Source: Bradyrhizobium manausense | GTDB lineage: Bacteria; Pseudomonadota; Alphaproteobacteria; Rhizobiales; Xanthobacteraceae | Reading direction: 5' to 3' | Length of the DNA stretch: 60,831 bases | NCBI RefSeq assembly: GCF_018131105.1 | Contig: NZ_JAFCJI010000009.1 | Location: forward strand, 1-60,831 | Shown here: in pieces, positions 51,853 to 59,073 of the stretch | Layout: the number at the start of each line of letters is the position of its first letter | Numbering within the stretch: position 1 is the first letter of the stretch | Made by a program: the position numbers and the translations under genes | The notes under the pieces: model-generated | Seen by the model: the letters and a program-made list of their open reading frames with translations, nothing else | Database searches by the model: none | Told to the model about the DNA's origin: nothing

Positions 51853-52224
51853 ATGAAACCTAATGTCTATGCCGCCGAGTGCCCGACGCGGCAAATCCTC
51901 GATCGCGTCGGCGACAAATGGGCCGTGCTGATCCTGTTGCTGCTGCGCGAGGAGCCGATGCGCTTCAATCAGTTGCGTCGCACGATCGAAGGTATTTCGC
52001 AGAAGATGCTGAGCCAGGTTCTCAAGTCGCTCGAACGCGACGGCCTGCTCAAGCGCCGCGCCATCGCGACCGTGCCGGTGACGGTCGAATATTCGATCAC
52101 GCAGCTCGGCGTGACACTCGCCGCCGCGGTTGATCCGCTGCGCGATTGGGCCGAGGAAAATCTGAAAGACGTGCTCGCCGCCCAGCGCCGCTACGACACG
52201 CAGCAGAAGGAGGAAGCAGCGTAA
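51853..52224 (+). CDS. HxlR-family transcriptional regulator (123 aa)
   Basis: The winged helix-turn-helix spans most of the protein: CPTRQILDRVGDKWAVLILL, MRFNQLRRTIEGISQKMLSQ and VLKSLERDGLLKRRAIATVP, then VEYSITQLGVTLAAAVDPLR. A cysteine near the N-terminus (AECPTRQ, C10) is at the position that senses oxidants or aldehydes in HypR/QorR-type members. The ATG at 51853 follows AGGAACCAGG. The gap to the divergent reductase gene contains the palindrome at 51742, which it likely binds. Confidence 0.93.
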   Translation: MKPNVYAAECPTRQILDRVGDKWAVLILLLLREEPMRFNQLRRTIEGISQKMLSQVLKSLERDGLLKRRAIATVPVTVEYSITQLGVTLAAAVDPLRDWAEENLKDVLAAQRRYDTQQKEEAA

Positions 52225-52273
52225 GGTGCGCGAGCAACGATTCTGAGACTACCGTTTATGGGAGCTCTGTCTC

Positions 52274-52687
52274 TCAGCCCTGCCCGGCCTTCGCCAGTTC
52301 GACCTCGACGCGCAGTTCGATTTCGGACAGGACGGAATCCAGACCGGGATCGCCGGAGGATGATTTCAGGTTCGCCGCCGCATCGCGCAGCCGCATCACG
52401 GTCGATGCGTCGAGATTGCCGGACAGAAGTCCCATCTTGAGATCGTCGAGCACGTCGAGCGCGGTCCTGCCGCGGGCGACCGAACGCTTGCGGCGCTCGA
52501 CCAGATCTTCCTCGATACCTTGCAGCGCGAGCAGCCCGTCGATGTTGGCGGTCGCCTTCGGTGCGGCGGCGCTTCGTGACTCCTGCGCCGAGGAGGTGTC
52601 CGGCAGCACGAAGGTGCCGGAGCTCGTTCGCCTGGCCTGGCTGGCCGGCGTCCCAAGCGTGGTGCCATTCGGTCCGTAGATGCGCAT
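52274..52687 (-). CDS. fliX: Flagellar assembly regulator FliX
   Basis: FliX couples basal-body assembly to late flagellar transcription with the sigma-54 activator FlbD in Caulobacter. The 137-residue protein begins MRIYGPNGTTLGTPASQARR, has a Ser/Ala/Pro-rich N-terminal part and a helical C-terminal half with the family signature LQGIEEDLVERRKRSVARGR and LDDLKMGLLSGNLDASTVMR. It is divergent from flgI, as in other Alphaproteobacteria. No flbD gene is in the window. The shared region has a CtrA-like box, the flagellar palindrome and a sigma-54 promoter for flgI. Confidence 0.93.
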   Translation of the reverse strand: MRIYGPNGTTLGTPASQARRTSSGTFVLPDTSSAQESRSAAAPKATANIDGLLALQGIEEDLVERRKRSVARGRTALDVLDDLKMGLLSGNLDASTVMRLRDAAANLKSSSGDPGLDSVLSEIELRVEVELAKAGQG

Positions 52688-52732
52688 CGAAGCAGTCCGG
52701 GTGATCGATGCGCCACATTCGCCGCTTTATGG

Positions 52733-52767
52733 TTAACGGGGCGTAAACGGCCCGGCAAAATCTGCCG
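52733..52767. promoter_or_regulatory. fliX / flgI control region: CtrA-like box and palindrome
   Basis: TTAACGGGGCGTAAAC (52733-52748) is TTAA-N7-TAAAC, one step from the CtrA consensus. Four bases further lies CGGCAAAATCTGCCG (52753-52767), a near-perfect copy of the palindrome in front of flgB and fliO. The preceding TATGG also recurs at 35770, 45226 and 58944. Confidence 0.6.
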
Positions 52768-52865
52768 ACACACGGCAGTTTCGCTCCTCAGCGACAACAG
52801 CCGCTGTCACAGGAGGAAACAAATTTACTCAACCTATTCAATCGCCTAACCCCGCCGCCCCGCGT

Positions 52866-52881
52866 TGGCACGGCGCTCGCA
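52866..52881 (+). promoter_or_regulatory. Sigma-54 promoter of flgI operon
   Basis: TGGCACGGCGCTCGCA keeps the GG-N10-GC spacing and misses the consensus only at TCGCA in place of TTGCA. It is 75 bases before the flgI ATG. The same single mismatch occurs in the flgF promoter. Confidence 0.78.
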
Positions 52882-52955
52882 AGGACAGCGTCGGACCAGC
52901 TCGTCATGGGAGTGTCTGGCAGGTCCGAGATGTGAGGAGCCTCGGGGAGCAGAGG

Positions 52956-54092
52956 ATGCCAGGCGTTCGTTGGGTGAAGATTCTGAGCGGGTGTTTTGGG
53001 GTGGCCTGCGCCGCGCTGTCAGCGCTGGTGCTCTCGGCCGCGCCTGCAAGTGCGACCTCGCGCATCAAGGATCTCGCCAATATTGAGGGCGTGCGGCAGA
53101 ACCAGCTCATCGGCTATGGACTCGTGGTCGGCCTCAACGGAACCGGTGACACGCTCAACAACATCCCCTTCACCAAGCAGTCGCTGCAGGCGATGCTCGA
53201 GCGCATGGGCGTCAACATCCGCGGCGCCACCATCCGTACCGGCAACGTCGCCGCTGTGATGGTGACCGGCAATCTGCCGCCCTTCGCGACGCAAGGCACG
53301 CGTATGGACGTCACGGTGTCGGCCCTTGGCGATGCCAAGGATCTGCGCGGCGGAACCCTGCTCGTCACCCCCCTGCTCGGCGCCGACGGCAACGTCTATT
53401 CCGTCGCCCAAGGTTCGCTCGCGATCTCCGGCTTTCAGGCCGAGGGCGAAGCGGCCAAGATCGTGCGCGGCGTTCCGACCGTGGGACGCATCGCCAATGG
53501 CGCCATCATCGAGCGCGAGATCGAGTTCGCGCTCAATCGCCTCCCGAACGTGCGGCTGGCGCTGCGCAACGCCGATTTCACCACCGCCAAGCGCATTGCA
53601 TCCGCGATCAACGACTATCTCGGCGTCAAGAGCGCCGAGCCGATCGATCCCTCGACGGTGCAGCTGACGATCCCGCCGGAGTTCAAGGGCAACGTGGTCG
53701 CGTTCCTGACCGAGATCGAGCAGCTTCAGGTCGACCCGGATCTCGCGGCCAAGATCATCATCGACGAACGCTCGGGCATCATCGTGATGGGCCGCGACGT
53801 CCGCGTTGCCACCGTCGCGGTCGCGCAAGGCAATCTCACGGTCACGATCTCCGAGAGCCCGCAGGTGAGCCAACCCAACCCGCTGTCGCGGGGCCGCACA
53901 GTGGTCACACCGCGCTCCAGCGTCGGCGTCACCGAGGACGGCAAGAAGTTCGCCGTCGTCAAGGACGGCGTCTCGCTCCAGCAGCTGGTCGACGGCCTCA
54001 ACGGCCTCGGCATCGGCCCGCGCGACCTCATCAGCATCCTCCAGGCCATCAAGGCCGCCGGGGCGATCGAAGCCGACATCGAGGTGATGTGA
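52956..54092 (+). CDS. flgI: Flagellar P-ring protein FlgI
   Basis: FlgI polymerises into the periplasmic P ring. The ATG at 52956 follows CGGGGAGCAGAGG and gives a signal peptide ending APASA-TSRIKD near residue 29. The body has the family motifs DLANIEGVRQNQLIGYGLVV, LNGTGD, NVAAVMVTGNLPPFATQGTR and VSALGDAKDLRGGTLLVTPL, and ends LISILQAIKAAGAIEADIEV. The 378-residue length is typical. It is first in flgI-flgJ-flgN under a sigma-54 promoter. Confidence 0.97.
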   Translation: MPGVRWVKILSGCFGVACAALSALVLSAAPASATSRIKDLANIEGVRQNQLIGYGLVVGLNGTGDTLNNIPFTKQSLQAMLERMGVNIRGATIRTGNVAAVMVTGNLPPFATQGTRMDVTVSALGDAKDLRGGTLLVTPLLGADGNVYSVAQGSLAISGFQAEGEAAKIVRGVPTVGRIANGAIIEREIEFALNRLPNVRLALRNADFTTAKRIASAINDYLGVKSAEPIDPSTVQLTIPPEFKGNVVAFLTEIEQLQVDPDLAAKIIIDERSGIIVMGRDVRVATVAVAQGNLTVTISESPQVSQPNPLSRGRTVVTPRSSVGVTEDGKKFAVVKDGVSLQQLVDGLNGLGIGPRDLISILQAIKAAGAIEADIEVM

Positions 54093-54478
54093 TGCAGACC
54101 GGCATGCTCAGCTCCGCGCGCGTCGCCTCCGCGGCCCTCTCCTCGAATCCCGCCTTCTCCGTGGAGAGCCGCAACGGCCGCCCCGACTTCGAGCTCGCCG
54201 CAGCCCTTCAGAAGGTTTCGCCGCAGCAACAAGCCAAGGCGCAGAAGACCGCCACCGACTTCGAGGGCATGTTCCTCAACAGCATGTTCGCGCAGATGAC
54301 CTCGGGCCTGAAGGGCGAAGGCCCGTTCGGCGACACGCCGGGCACCGGCGTGTGGCGCTCGATGCTGACCGAGCAATATTCCAAGAACTTCGCCAGCGCC
54401 GGCGGCGTCGGCGTCGCTCGCGACGTCTACCGTACCCTGATCATGCAGCAGGCCAAAACCACTCTTCGTACGGCATAA
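54092..54478 (+). CDS. flgJ: FlgJ-like rod assembly protein, rod-binding domain only (128 aa)
   Basis: The ATG at 54092 shares its first base with the flgI stop (TGATG overlap). The central part is the rod-binding domain: ATDFEGMFLNSMFAQMTSGL and GTGVWRSMLTEQYSKNFASA, then GVARDVYRTLIMQQAK. The peptidoglycan-hydrolase domain of enterobacterial FlgJ is absent, which is normal for Alphaproteobacteria, where a separate SltF-type enzyme does that job. It is co-transcribed with flgI and the FlgN-like gene. Confidence 0.93.
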   Translation: MQTGMLSSARVASAALSSNPAFSVESRNGRPDFELAAALQKVSPQQQAKAQKTATDFEGMFLNSMFAQMTSGLKGEGPFGDTPGTGVWRSMLTEQYSKNFASAGGVGVARDVYRTLIMQQAKTTLRTA

Positions 54479-54489
54479 GGTCAAACGAG

Positions 54490-54987
54490 ATGAACCACTT
54501 CAACGCGTCACGTCAGCCGATGCCTGCGCAGCGCGCGAACAACACGCCCGGCAGCGCCGAGGCACGCAAGCTCGCCGAAGACCTGATGGACGCGATGAGC
54601 GCGCTGCTCGGCCTGGTCGAGCGCGAGACCGAGCTGGTCCGCGCCGGCAAGGTCCGCGAGGCGATGACGCTCGAAAACCAGAAGCAGGAGCTGTCGCGGC
54701 GCTACGTCGCCGCCGTCAGCCAGTTGAAGGCGAACCAGGAGAAGCTTGCGAAATCCGCGCCCGAGCTGCTCTCGACGCTGCATCGCCACCACGACGCCTT
54801 CCGCGCCATGCTCCAGGTCAATCTCACCGTGCTCGCGACCGCGCATGCGGTCTCCGAAAGCGTCGTACGCGGCGTCAACGCCGAGATCCAGAAGCGCAAT
54901 GTGCCGAACACCTATACCGCAGCCGGACGCCGTGCGACTCCCGGCCCGCGCCACATCACGCCGCTTGCGGTCAGCCGCTCGCTCTGA
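54490..54987 (+). CDS. flgN: FlgN-family flagellar chaperone (165 aa)
   Basis: FlgN-type chaperones escort hook-filament junction proteins. The ATG at 54490 begins MNHFNASRQPMPAQRANNTP; a helical region follows (about residues 30-135; LAEDLMDAMSALLGLVERET, AGKVREAMTLENQKQELSRR, SAPELLSTLHRHHDAFRAML), matching the long antiparallel helices of the family. The basic tail RRATPGPRHITPLAVSRSL is extra. It lies 11 bases after flgJ. FlgK and FlgL, the expected clients, are not in this window. Confidence 0.82.
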   Translation: MNHFNASRQPMPAQRANNTPGSAEARKLAEDLMDAMSALLGLVERETELVRAGKVREAMTLENQKQELSRRYVAAVSQLKANQEKLAKSAPELLSTLHRHHDAFRAMLQVNLTVLATAHAVSESVVRGVNAEIQKRNVPNTYTAAGRRATPGPRHITPLAVSRSL

Positions 54988-55146
54988 GCGCGCACAATAA
55001 CTGTCTCCAATTTTACGAAAAACCGCGCGGCGAAAGCGTCGCGTGGTTAGGCACGTTTCCTTACCGGGTGTTCAATCCTGGTGTTCCATGGTTGCGTATT
55101 GAGAGGGGTTGGGATTTGACTCACGCAAGGCAACCAGGAGGCTGCC

Positions 55147-55506
55147 ATGAGTACAGATTTCAGCATCAGGCCGGTGGGGATACCGGCCCCAGTACAGATC
55201 GACACGACGTCGAATTCGGCGGCGAACGATGCCGTGCAAACCGATTTGCCGGTGAGCCAGACGGTCGCCGCAAGCGATACGAGCGCACCTGCGCGCAATG
55301 ATTTGCAGAGCAACGAGAGCATCTCGCGCCAGGTCGTGTTCGACCAGGCGGCTGCATCCATGGTCTTCCAGGTCGTCAACGACAAGACCGACGCGGTGGT
55401 CAACCAGTTCCCCGACGAGGCGATGCTGCGCCGGCGAGCCTATTTCCACGCACTGGATTTGAAGTCGGAGCCCTCGCGTCCGCTCAACACGGACCTCAGC
55501 GCTTAA
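55147..55506 (+). CDS. FlaG-like flagellar protein (119 aa)
   Basis: A disordered Ser/Thr/Asp/Ala N-terminal half (about residues 1-60) is followed by a compact C-terminal segment with ISRQVVFDQAAASMVFQVVN, DKTDAVVNQFPDEAMLRRR, the pattern of FlaG-type proteins (a D-x-x-T-x-x-x-V-x-Q-x-P motif). FlaG-type proteins affect filament length in other bacteria. The ATG at 55147 follows CCAGGAGGCTGCC. It is convergent with the next gene. The family call is tentative because the domain is short. Confidence 0.65.
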   Translation: MSTDFSIRPVGIPAPVQIDTTSNSAANDAVQTDLPVSQTVAASDTSAPARNDLQSNESISRQVVFDQAAASMVFQVVNDKTDAVVNQFPDEAMLRRRAYFHALDLKSEPSRPLNTDLSA

Positions 55507-55520
55507 AGCGCGCCAGCCGA

Positions 55521-55889
55521 TCAGCTGTCGAGCGTGGCCTGGGCGGTGTCGAGATAGCTCGAACCGGTCGCCGGGTCCGTAACGACGTTCTTGATCTGCG
55601 CCTTGCCGGTATCGGTCAGCGTGAACTTCGTATTGCCGAAGCGGAACGAGGAATCCTTGATCAGCACCTGCTGATACTGGGAGGTCCCCCCGCTCTGATA
55701 GTGGATCTGCGCGCGGAAGCCGCTGACCTGCGAGATGTTGAGCGAGAACGTCTTGCCGTCGGGATAGGTGCCGGACCAATTGCCCTGGTACAGCGAGGAG
55801 TCGACCGCAACGTATTTGGACGAGCCTGAGGTGCTCGAGAGGACGTTCGACTTATACGCGGTCGACAGGATGCTCATGATGTCGGACAT
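55521..55889 (-). CDS. Unknown flagellar-cluster protein (122 aa)
   Basis: The ATG at 55889 was chosen with GGAGCCTCGTG just upstream. The product begins MSDIMSILSTAYKSNVLSST, has a Ser/Thr-rich stretch and then a beta-rich part (YVAVDSSLYQGNWSGTYPDG, KTFSLNISQVSGFRAQIHYQ, KFTLTDTGKAQIKNV). No signal peptide or membrane segment is seen, so export by the flagellar system is possible. It lies 12 bases after flaF on the same strand. I recognise no named family. FlbT, a usual partner of flaF, is not here. Confidence 0.78.
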   Translation of the reverse strand: MSDIMSILSTAYKSNVLSSTSGSSKYVAVDSSLYQGNWSGTYPDGKTFSLNISQVSGFRAQIHYQSGGTSQYQQVLIKDSSFRFGNTKFTLTDTGKAQIKNVVTDPATGSSYLDTAQATLDS

Positions 55890-55901
55890 CACGAGGCTCC
55901 A

Positions 55902-56270
55902 TTACGGGCGGCCGGACAGGCCAGCGGCGATGTTGCGGTTGATCTCGATCAGCGGGCGGAAGTGATCGAACTGCGGGCTCATCTGGAGCGCCGCGGTCTG
56001 GCTCAGCACGAACACGCTGATGTTGGCGATCTTCTGCCGGACGTCCAGCGGCTGCGGATTGTTCTCGCGCATCGCTTCGCTCAGGAAGATGGTCCAGAGC
56101 TTGCGATTGAACATCAGCGCCTGAGTGGTCTGCTCGCTGAATGGGTCAGCATTGTTGACCGCGTCCTGAAGCTTGTTGGCGGCCTTCAGCAGAGTCTGCG
56201 CCTCGATATCGCGAGGAGATGCGGTGGTCGTTGCAACACGCGCGTAGGCCGAGGCAGCAGAATTCGACAT
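55902..56270 (-). CDS. flaF: Flagellin synthesis/export regulator FlaF
   Basis: FlaF is required for flagellin synthesis and secretion in Alphaproteobacteria and acts together with FlbT. The ATG at 56270 follows AAGGTGTGATTG. The 122-residue protein has the motif ASPRDIEAQTLLKAANKLQD and the hallmark LMFNRKLWTIFLSEAMREN, then LDVRQKIANISVFVLSQTAA. It sits next to the flagellin genes on the same strand. flbT is not within the window. Confidence 0.95.
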   Translation of the reverse strand: MSNSAASAYARVATTTASPRDIEAQTLLKAANKLQDAVNNADPFSEQTTQALMFNRKLWTIFLSEAMRENNPQPLDVRQKIANISVFVLSQTAALQMSPQFDHFRPLIEINRNIAAGLSGRP

Positions 56271-56565
56271 CAATCACACCTTGGAAGCTTCCTAGCCCGT
56301 TGAACGGACTTAAGGATTTCTTTCCCAACCCTATGCATCACCGCTTAAGATTTGCTTACGTGTGCGCTTGGAAGCACTCCGGATTATTACGGGCCGCGGA
56401 GTTCTTCGTGAGCGCGAGGATAGATGCGCGAGACGCGAGCTGTAAACTCGCCTTGCATCATGCACATCGATCTCAGCTAATCTTGTCTTAGCGAACTCCT
56501 TCAAAAGAACGGCGGAGCCTTCGCCCCGCCGCGCCGTCTCAAGATTCGATTCCTGCGCTTTCGAA
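56271..56565 (-). terminator. Intergenic region with flagellin terminator
   Basis: On the minus strand, downstream of the flagellin stop at 56566, GGCGGGGC and GCTCCGCC pair around GAAG (about 56511-56530) with a following GTTCTTTTG, a good intrinsic terminator. The rest of the 295 bases up to flaF holds no gene I can support. Confidence 0.7.
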
Positions 56566-58854
56566 CTAGCGGAGCAGCTGCAGCACGCTCTGCTGCGACT
56601 GGTTGGCCAGCGACAGCGCGGAGACCGCGATCGACTGGCGGGTCGACAGCGCCTGGCTGTTGGCCGCTTCTTCGTTGGTGTCGGCGAGCGTCAGGTTGGA
56701 CGAGCCGGTTTGCAGCACGTTGATCAGGTTCTTCGAGAAGTCCTGACGCACCTGCACGATCGACAGGTTCGAACCGAGCGAAGAACCTTCCGAGCGCAGC
56801 GTGCTCGAGGCAGCGTTCAGGCTCTGGAGCACCCTGTTGGTCGCGCCGTTGTCGATGAAGTCGGTACCCGGCACGAGATTGCTGAGCCCGAGACCCGCCG
56901 CGTTGAACACCACGCCGTTGATGCCGAGCGTGGAGCTGCCGGTCTCGTTGAAGACCAGCTTCAGCGTGTCGCCGTTCAGCAGGTTGACGCCGTTGAAGGA
57001 GGAGTCCTGCGAGGTCGTGTCGATCTGCGCCAGGATATTGTTGAACTGGCTGACCAGGCTCGAACGCGCGGTCTGCGCCACGGGATCCTGCACCGGCGGC
57101 TGCGCGGTGGTGAAGGCGAGCACGCCGGTGAGCGTGCCGCCGACCGCGCCGCCCGCGGCAGACGAGCCGAGCGTCGAGGAGGCGTATTCGTTGACGGTGG
57201 TCACCGTCAGCACGCCGTTGGCGTCGATCGTCGCGGTCAGGTGGTTGGCCTGAAGCTGGACGTTGAGCTGGTCGAGCGTCTTGACCGTGCCGTTGGTGCC
57301 GTCGCCGAAGGTGACGTTGACCGGGGTGCCGCCGTTGAAGGAGGTGAAGGTCAGGGTTTTGCCGCTGACGCCGCCGACACCGGAGGTGCGCGCCGCGCTG
57401 AAAGCCGTCGCCGTTCCGGTGTTGCCGCTGAGACCGAAGGCGCTGAGCGCGTTGCCGGTGCCGGTGATCGAGAGGTCAGCGTTGATGCCGGTCGAGATCG
57501 AGAGCTGGCCGCTCGAATTCACCGACGACGGGATCTGGCCCGAGGTGGTGTTGAGCGTCGCAGCGCCGTTGAACAGGCTGGCAGTCTTGACGCCGGTCGC
57601 CAGGTCGATCGAATTGAGCAGATCGGTCAGGGTCGCGCTCTGGATGTAGACCGTCGAGTTGCCGTTACCGTCGGTGACGATGTTGCCGTTGACGCCATAG
57701 CCGGTGGCCACACTCGATGCCGATTGCGGCGTCTGCGCGTTCTTGAAGGTGATGGTGTGGCCGTCGACGTTCAGGGTCGAGCCGTCCTGCACCAGCGAAC
57801 CGAGCGAGCCCGACGTGGTCGAGCGGTTCGCGGTCACGCTGGCATTGCCCGCGCCGGTCGCGGCCGTCAGGCCAAGGTCGTGAAGGAAGTCGGCCTTGCC
57901 CGTGACGGACAGGTCCGCACCGGTCGAGCTCTTCAGCGTGATGACGCCGCCTGCACCGATCGAGGATGGCGTTTGAATCGTACCGACACTGCCGCCGCTC
58001 GTCGCGATCGTGGCCGCGCCGGCGCTGATCGTCGCCGTCTTGACGCCGCTGGCGAGGTCGATCGCGCTGAGCACGTCGTTGACGGTCGCCTTGGGCGCTG
58101 CCGCCGTTCCCTCATAGACGATCGAGTTGCCGTTGCCGTCGGTGGCAATGCTTCCGCTGGCATTGAGGCCCCAGCCGGTCGGCTGCGTCGCGGGCGCGGG
58201 GCCGGTGCGGAAGGTGATGGTCTTGCCGTTCACGGTGATGGTGTCGCCGTCGGCGGGCGCCGTGCTGAACGTCGTGGACGTGGTGGTTCCGAGCAGCGTA
58301 TCGGTACCGCTGAGCGCGGTGGTGCCGTCGGCCGCGTTCACCGTGCCGCCGACCAGGGTGCCGGCGCTCGAACCGAGCGAAGCGCCGAGCGCGGCAGCTG
58401 CTGTCACCGGCGTGACACCGCCGGCCGCGCCAGTATAGAGCACGTTGCTGTTGGCGGTTGCGCTGGCATACGAGGTCGTGCCGCGCAGATCCGCCGGCGT
58501 CGCACCCGGGATCGTGGTCGAGACGTTGGACTTGGTGGAGTAGCCGACCGTGGTCTGCAGCGCCTGGTTGGCGATCGATTTCGCGGAGTCGATCAGCTTC
58601 TGGAGCGAGGTGATGCCGGTATTGGCCGCCTGGAGCACCTGCACACCGTTGTTGATGCCGTCCAGGAGGTTGCTGATGTCACTTGCGCGGTTGTCCAGCC
58701 CCTGTGCCGTGAAGAAGTTGGTGGGATTGTCGAGCGCCGTGTTGACCTTCTTGCCGGTCGACAGCCGCTCCTGCGTCGTGGCCAGCAAGTCGGCCGTCGA
58801 CTGCAGCGACAACAGGTTCTGGCGAACGGACGCCGAGAGAACGATGTTGGACAT
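56566..58854 (-). CDS. fliC: Large flagellin (762 aa)
   Basis: Conserved ends match flagellin: N-terminal SNIVLSASVRQNLLSLQSTA (D0/D1, about residues 1-110) and C-terminal part (about 600-762) with FKIL-type replacement SQFNNILAQIDTTSQDSSFN and the ending SVSALSLANQSQQSVLQLLR-like tail. The central 480 residues are a hypervariable region of related modules: ITVNGKTITFRTG, DGNGNSIVYEG, VLSAIDLASGVKT repeated later as VDGHTITFKNA, DGNGNSTVYIQ, LLNSIDLATGVKT. The size agrees with the about 75-kDa flagellins of the Bradyrhizobium thick subpolar flagellum, in contrast to the short lateral ones. It is tandem with a second flagellin upstream. A TTAA-N7-TTAA box lies before it. Confidence 0.95.
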   Translation of the reverse strand: MSNIVLSASVRQNLLSLQSTADLLATTQERLSTGKKVNTALDNPTNFFTAQGLDNRASDISNLLDGINNGVQVLQAANTGITSLQKLIDSAKSIANQALQTTVGYSTKSNVSTTIPGATPADLRGTTSYASATANSNVLYTGAAGGVTPVTAAAALGASLGSSAGTLVGGTVNAADGTTALSGTDTLLGTTTSTTFSTAPADGDTITVNGKTITFRTGPAPATQPTGWGLNASGSIATDGNGNSIVYEGTAAAPKATVNDVLSAIDLASGVKTATISAGAATIATSGGSVGTIQTPSSIGAGGVITLKSSTGADLSVTGKADFLHDLGLTAATGAGNASVTANRSTTSGSLGSLVQDGSTLNVDGHTITFKNAQTPQSASSVATGYGVNGNIVTDGNGNSTVYIQSATLTDLLNSIDLATGVKTASLFNGAATLNTTSGQIPSSVNSSGQLSISTGINADLSITGTGNALSAFGLSGNTGTATAFSAARTSGVGGVSGKTLTFTSFNGGTPVNVTFGDGTNGTVKTLDQLNVQLQANHLTATIDANGVLTVTTVNEYASSTLGSSAAGGAVGGTLTGVLAFTTAQPPVQDPVAQTARSSLVSQFNNILAQIDTTSQDSSFNGVNLLNGDTLKLVFNETGSSTLGINGVVFNAAGLGLSNLVPGTDFIDNGATNRVLQSLNAASSTLRSEGSSLGSNLSIVQVRQDFSKNLINVLQTGSSNLTLADTNEEAANSQALSTRQSIAVSALSLANQSQQSVLQLLR

Positions 58855-58948
58855 TGGCAGGTCTTCCTCTTGAACCGGATACGAATCGGCCGCGCGGGTC
58901 TGGAAGCGGGCTTTGGTCCAGTTTTAGGGCCTGTCCTTTAAAGTATGG

Positions 58949-58963
58949 TTAACGCCGGTTTAA
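58949..58963. promoter_or_regulatory. CtrA-type box before the flagellin gene
   Basis: TTAACGCCGGTTTAA is an exact TTAA-N7-TTAA in the 219-base gap between the two flagellins. It is about 95 bases before the ATG at 58854. A weak GG-N10-GC (TGGACCAAAGCCCGCT on the minus strand, about 58907-58922) lies between, but only the invariant bases fit sigma-54. Confidence 0.55.
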
Positions 58964-59008
58964 GGGATAGGGTTAATGGCTGGTGTACGGCCTTCCCGAT
59001 CCCGGAAC

Positions 59009-59046
59009 ACAAAAAAAAGCGGCGGGGCAAAAGCCCCGCCGCTCGG
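59009..59046 (-). terminator. Intrinsic terminator of the upstream flagellin
   Basis: On the minus strand the perfect stem GCGGCGGGGC / GCCCCGCCGC with a TTTT loop is followed by TTTTTTTT. It begins about 30 bases after the stop at 59074 and separates the two flagellin transcripts. Confidence 0.92.
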
Positions 59047-59073
59047 TTTTTCTTAAGTAATTTCAGCCGCTTA

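Noticed and set aside
54092..54478. Truncated FlgJ missing its hydrolase domain
   Set aside because: Rod-binding-only FlgJ is normal in Alphaproteobacteria, so this is not a truncation.
58907..58922. Sigma-54 promoter for the flagellin
   Set aside because: Only the invariant GG and GC fit; the rest of the element does not, so it was mentioned but not called.
56710..58941. Plus-strand open frame of 743 codons
   Set aside because: Antisense to the flagellin gene; Arg/Gly/Ala/Val-rich with no domain.
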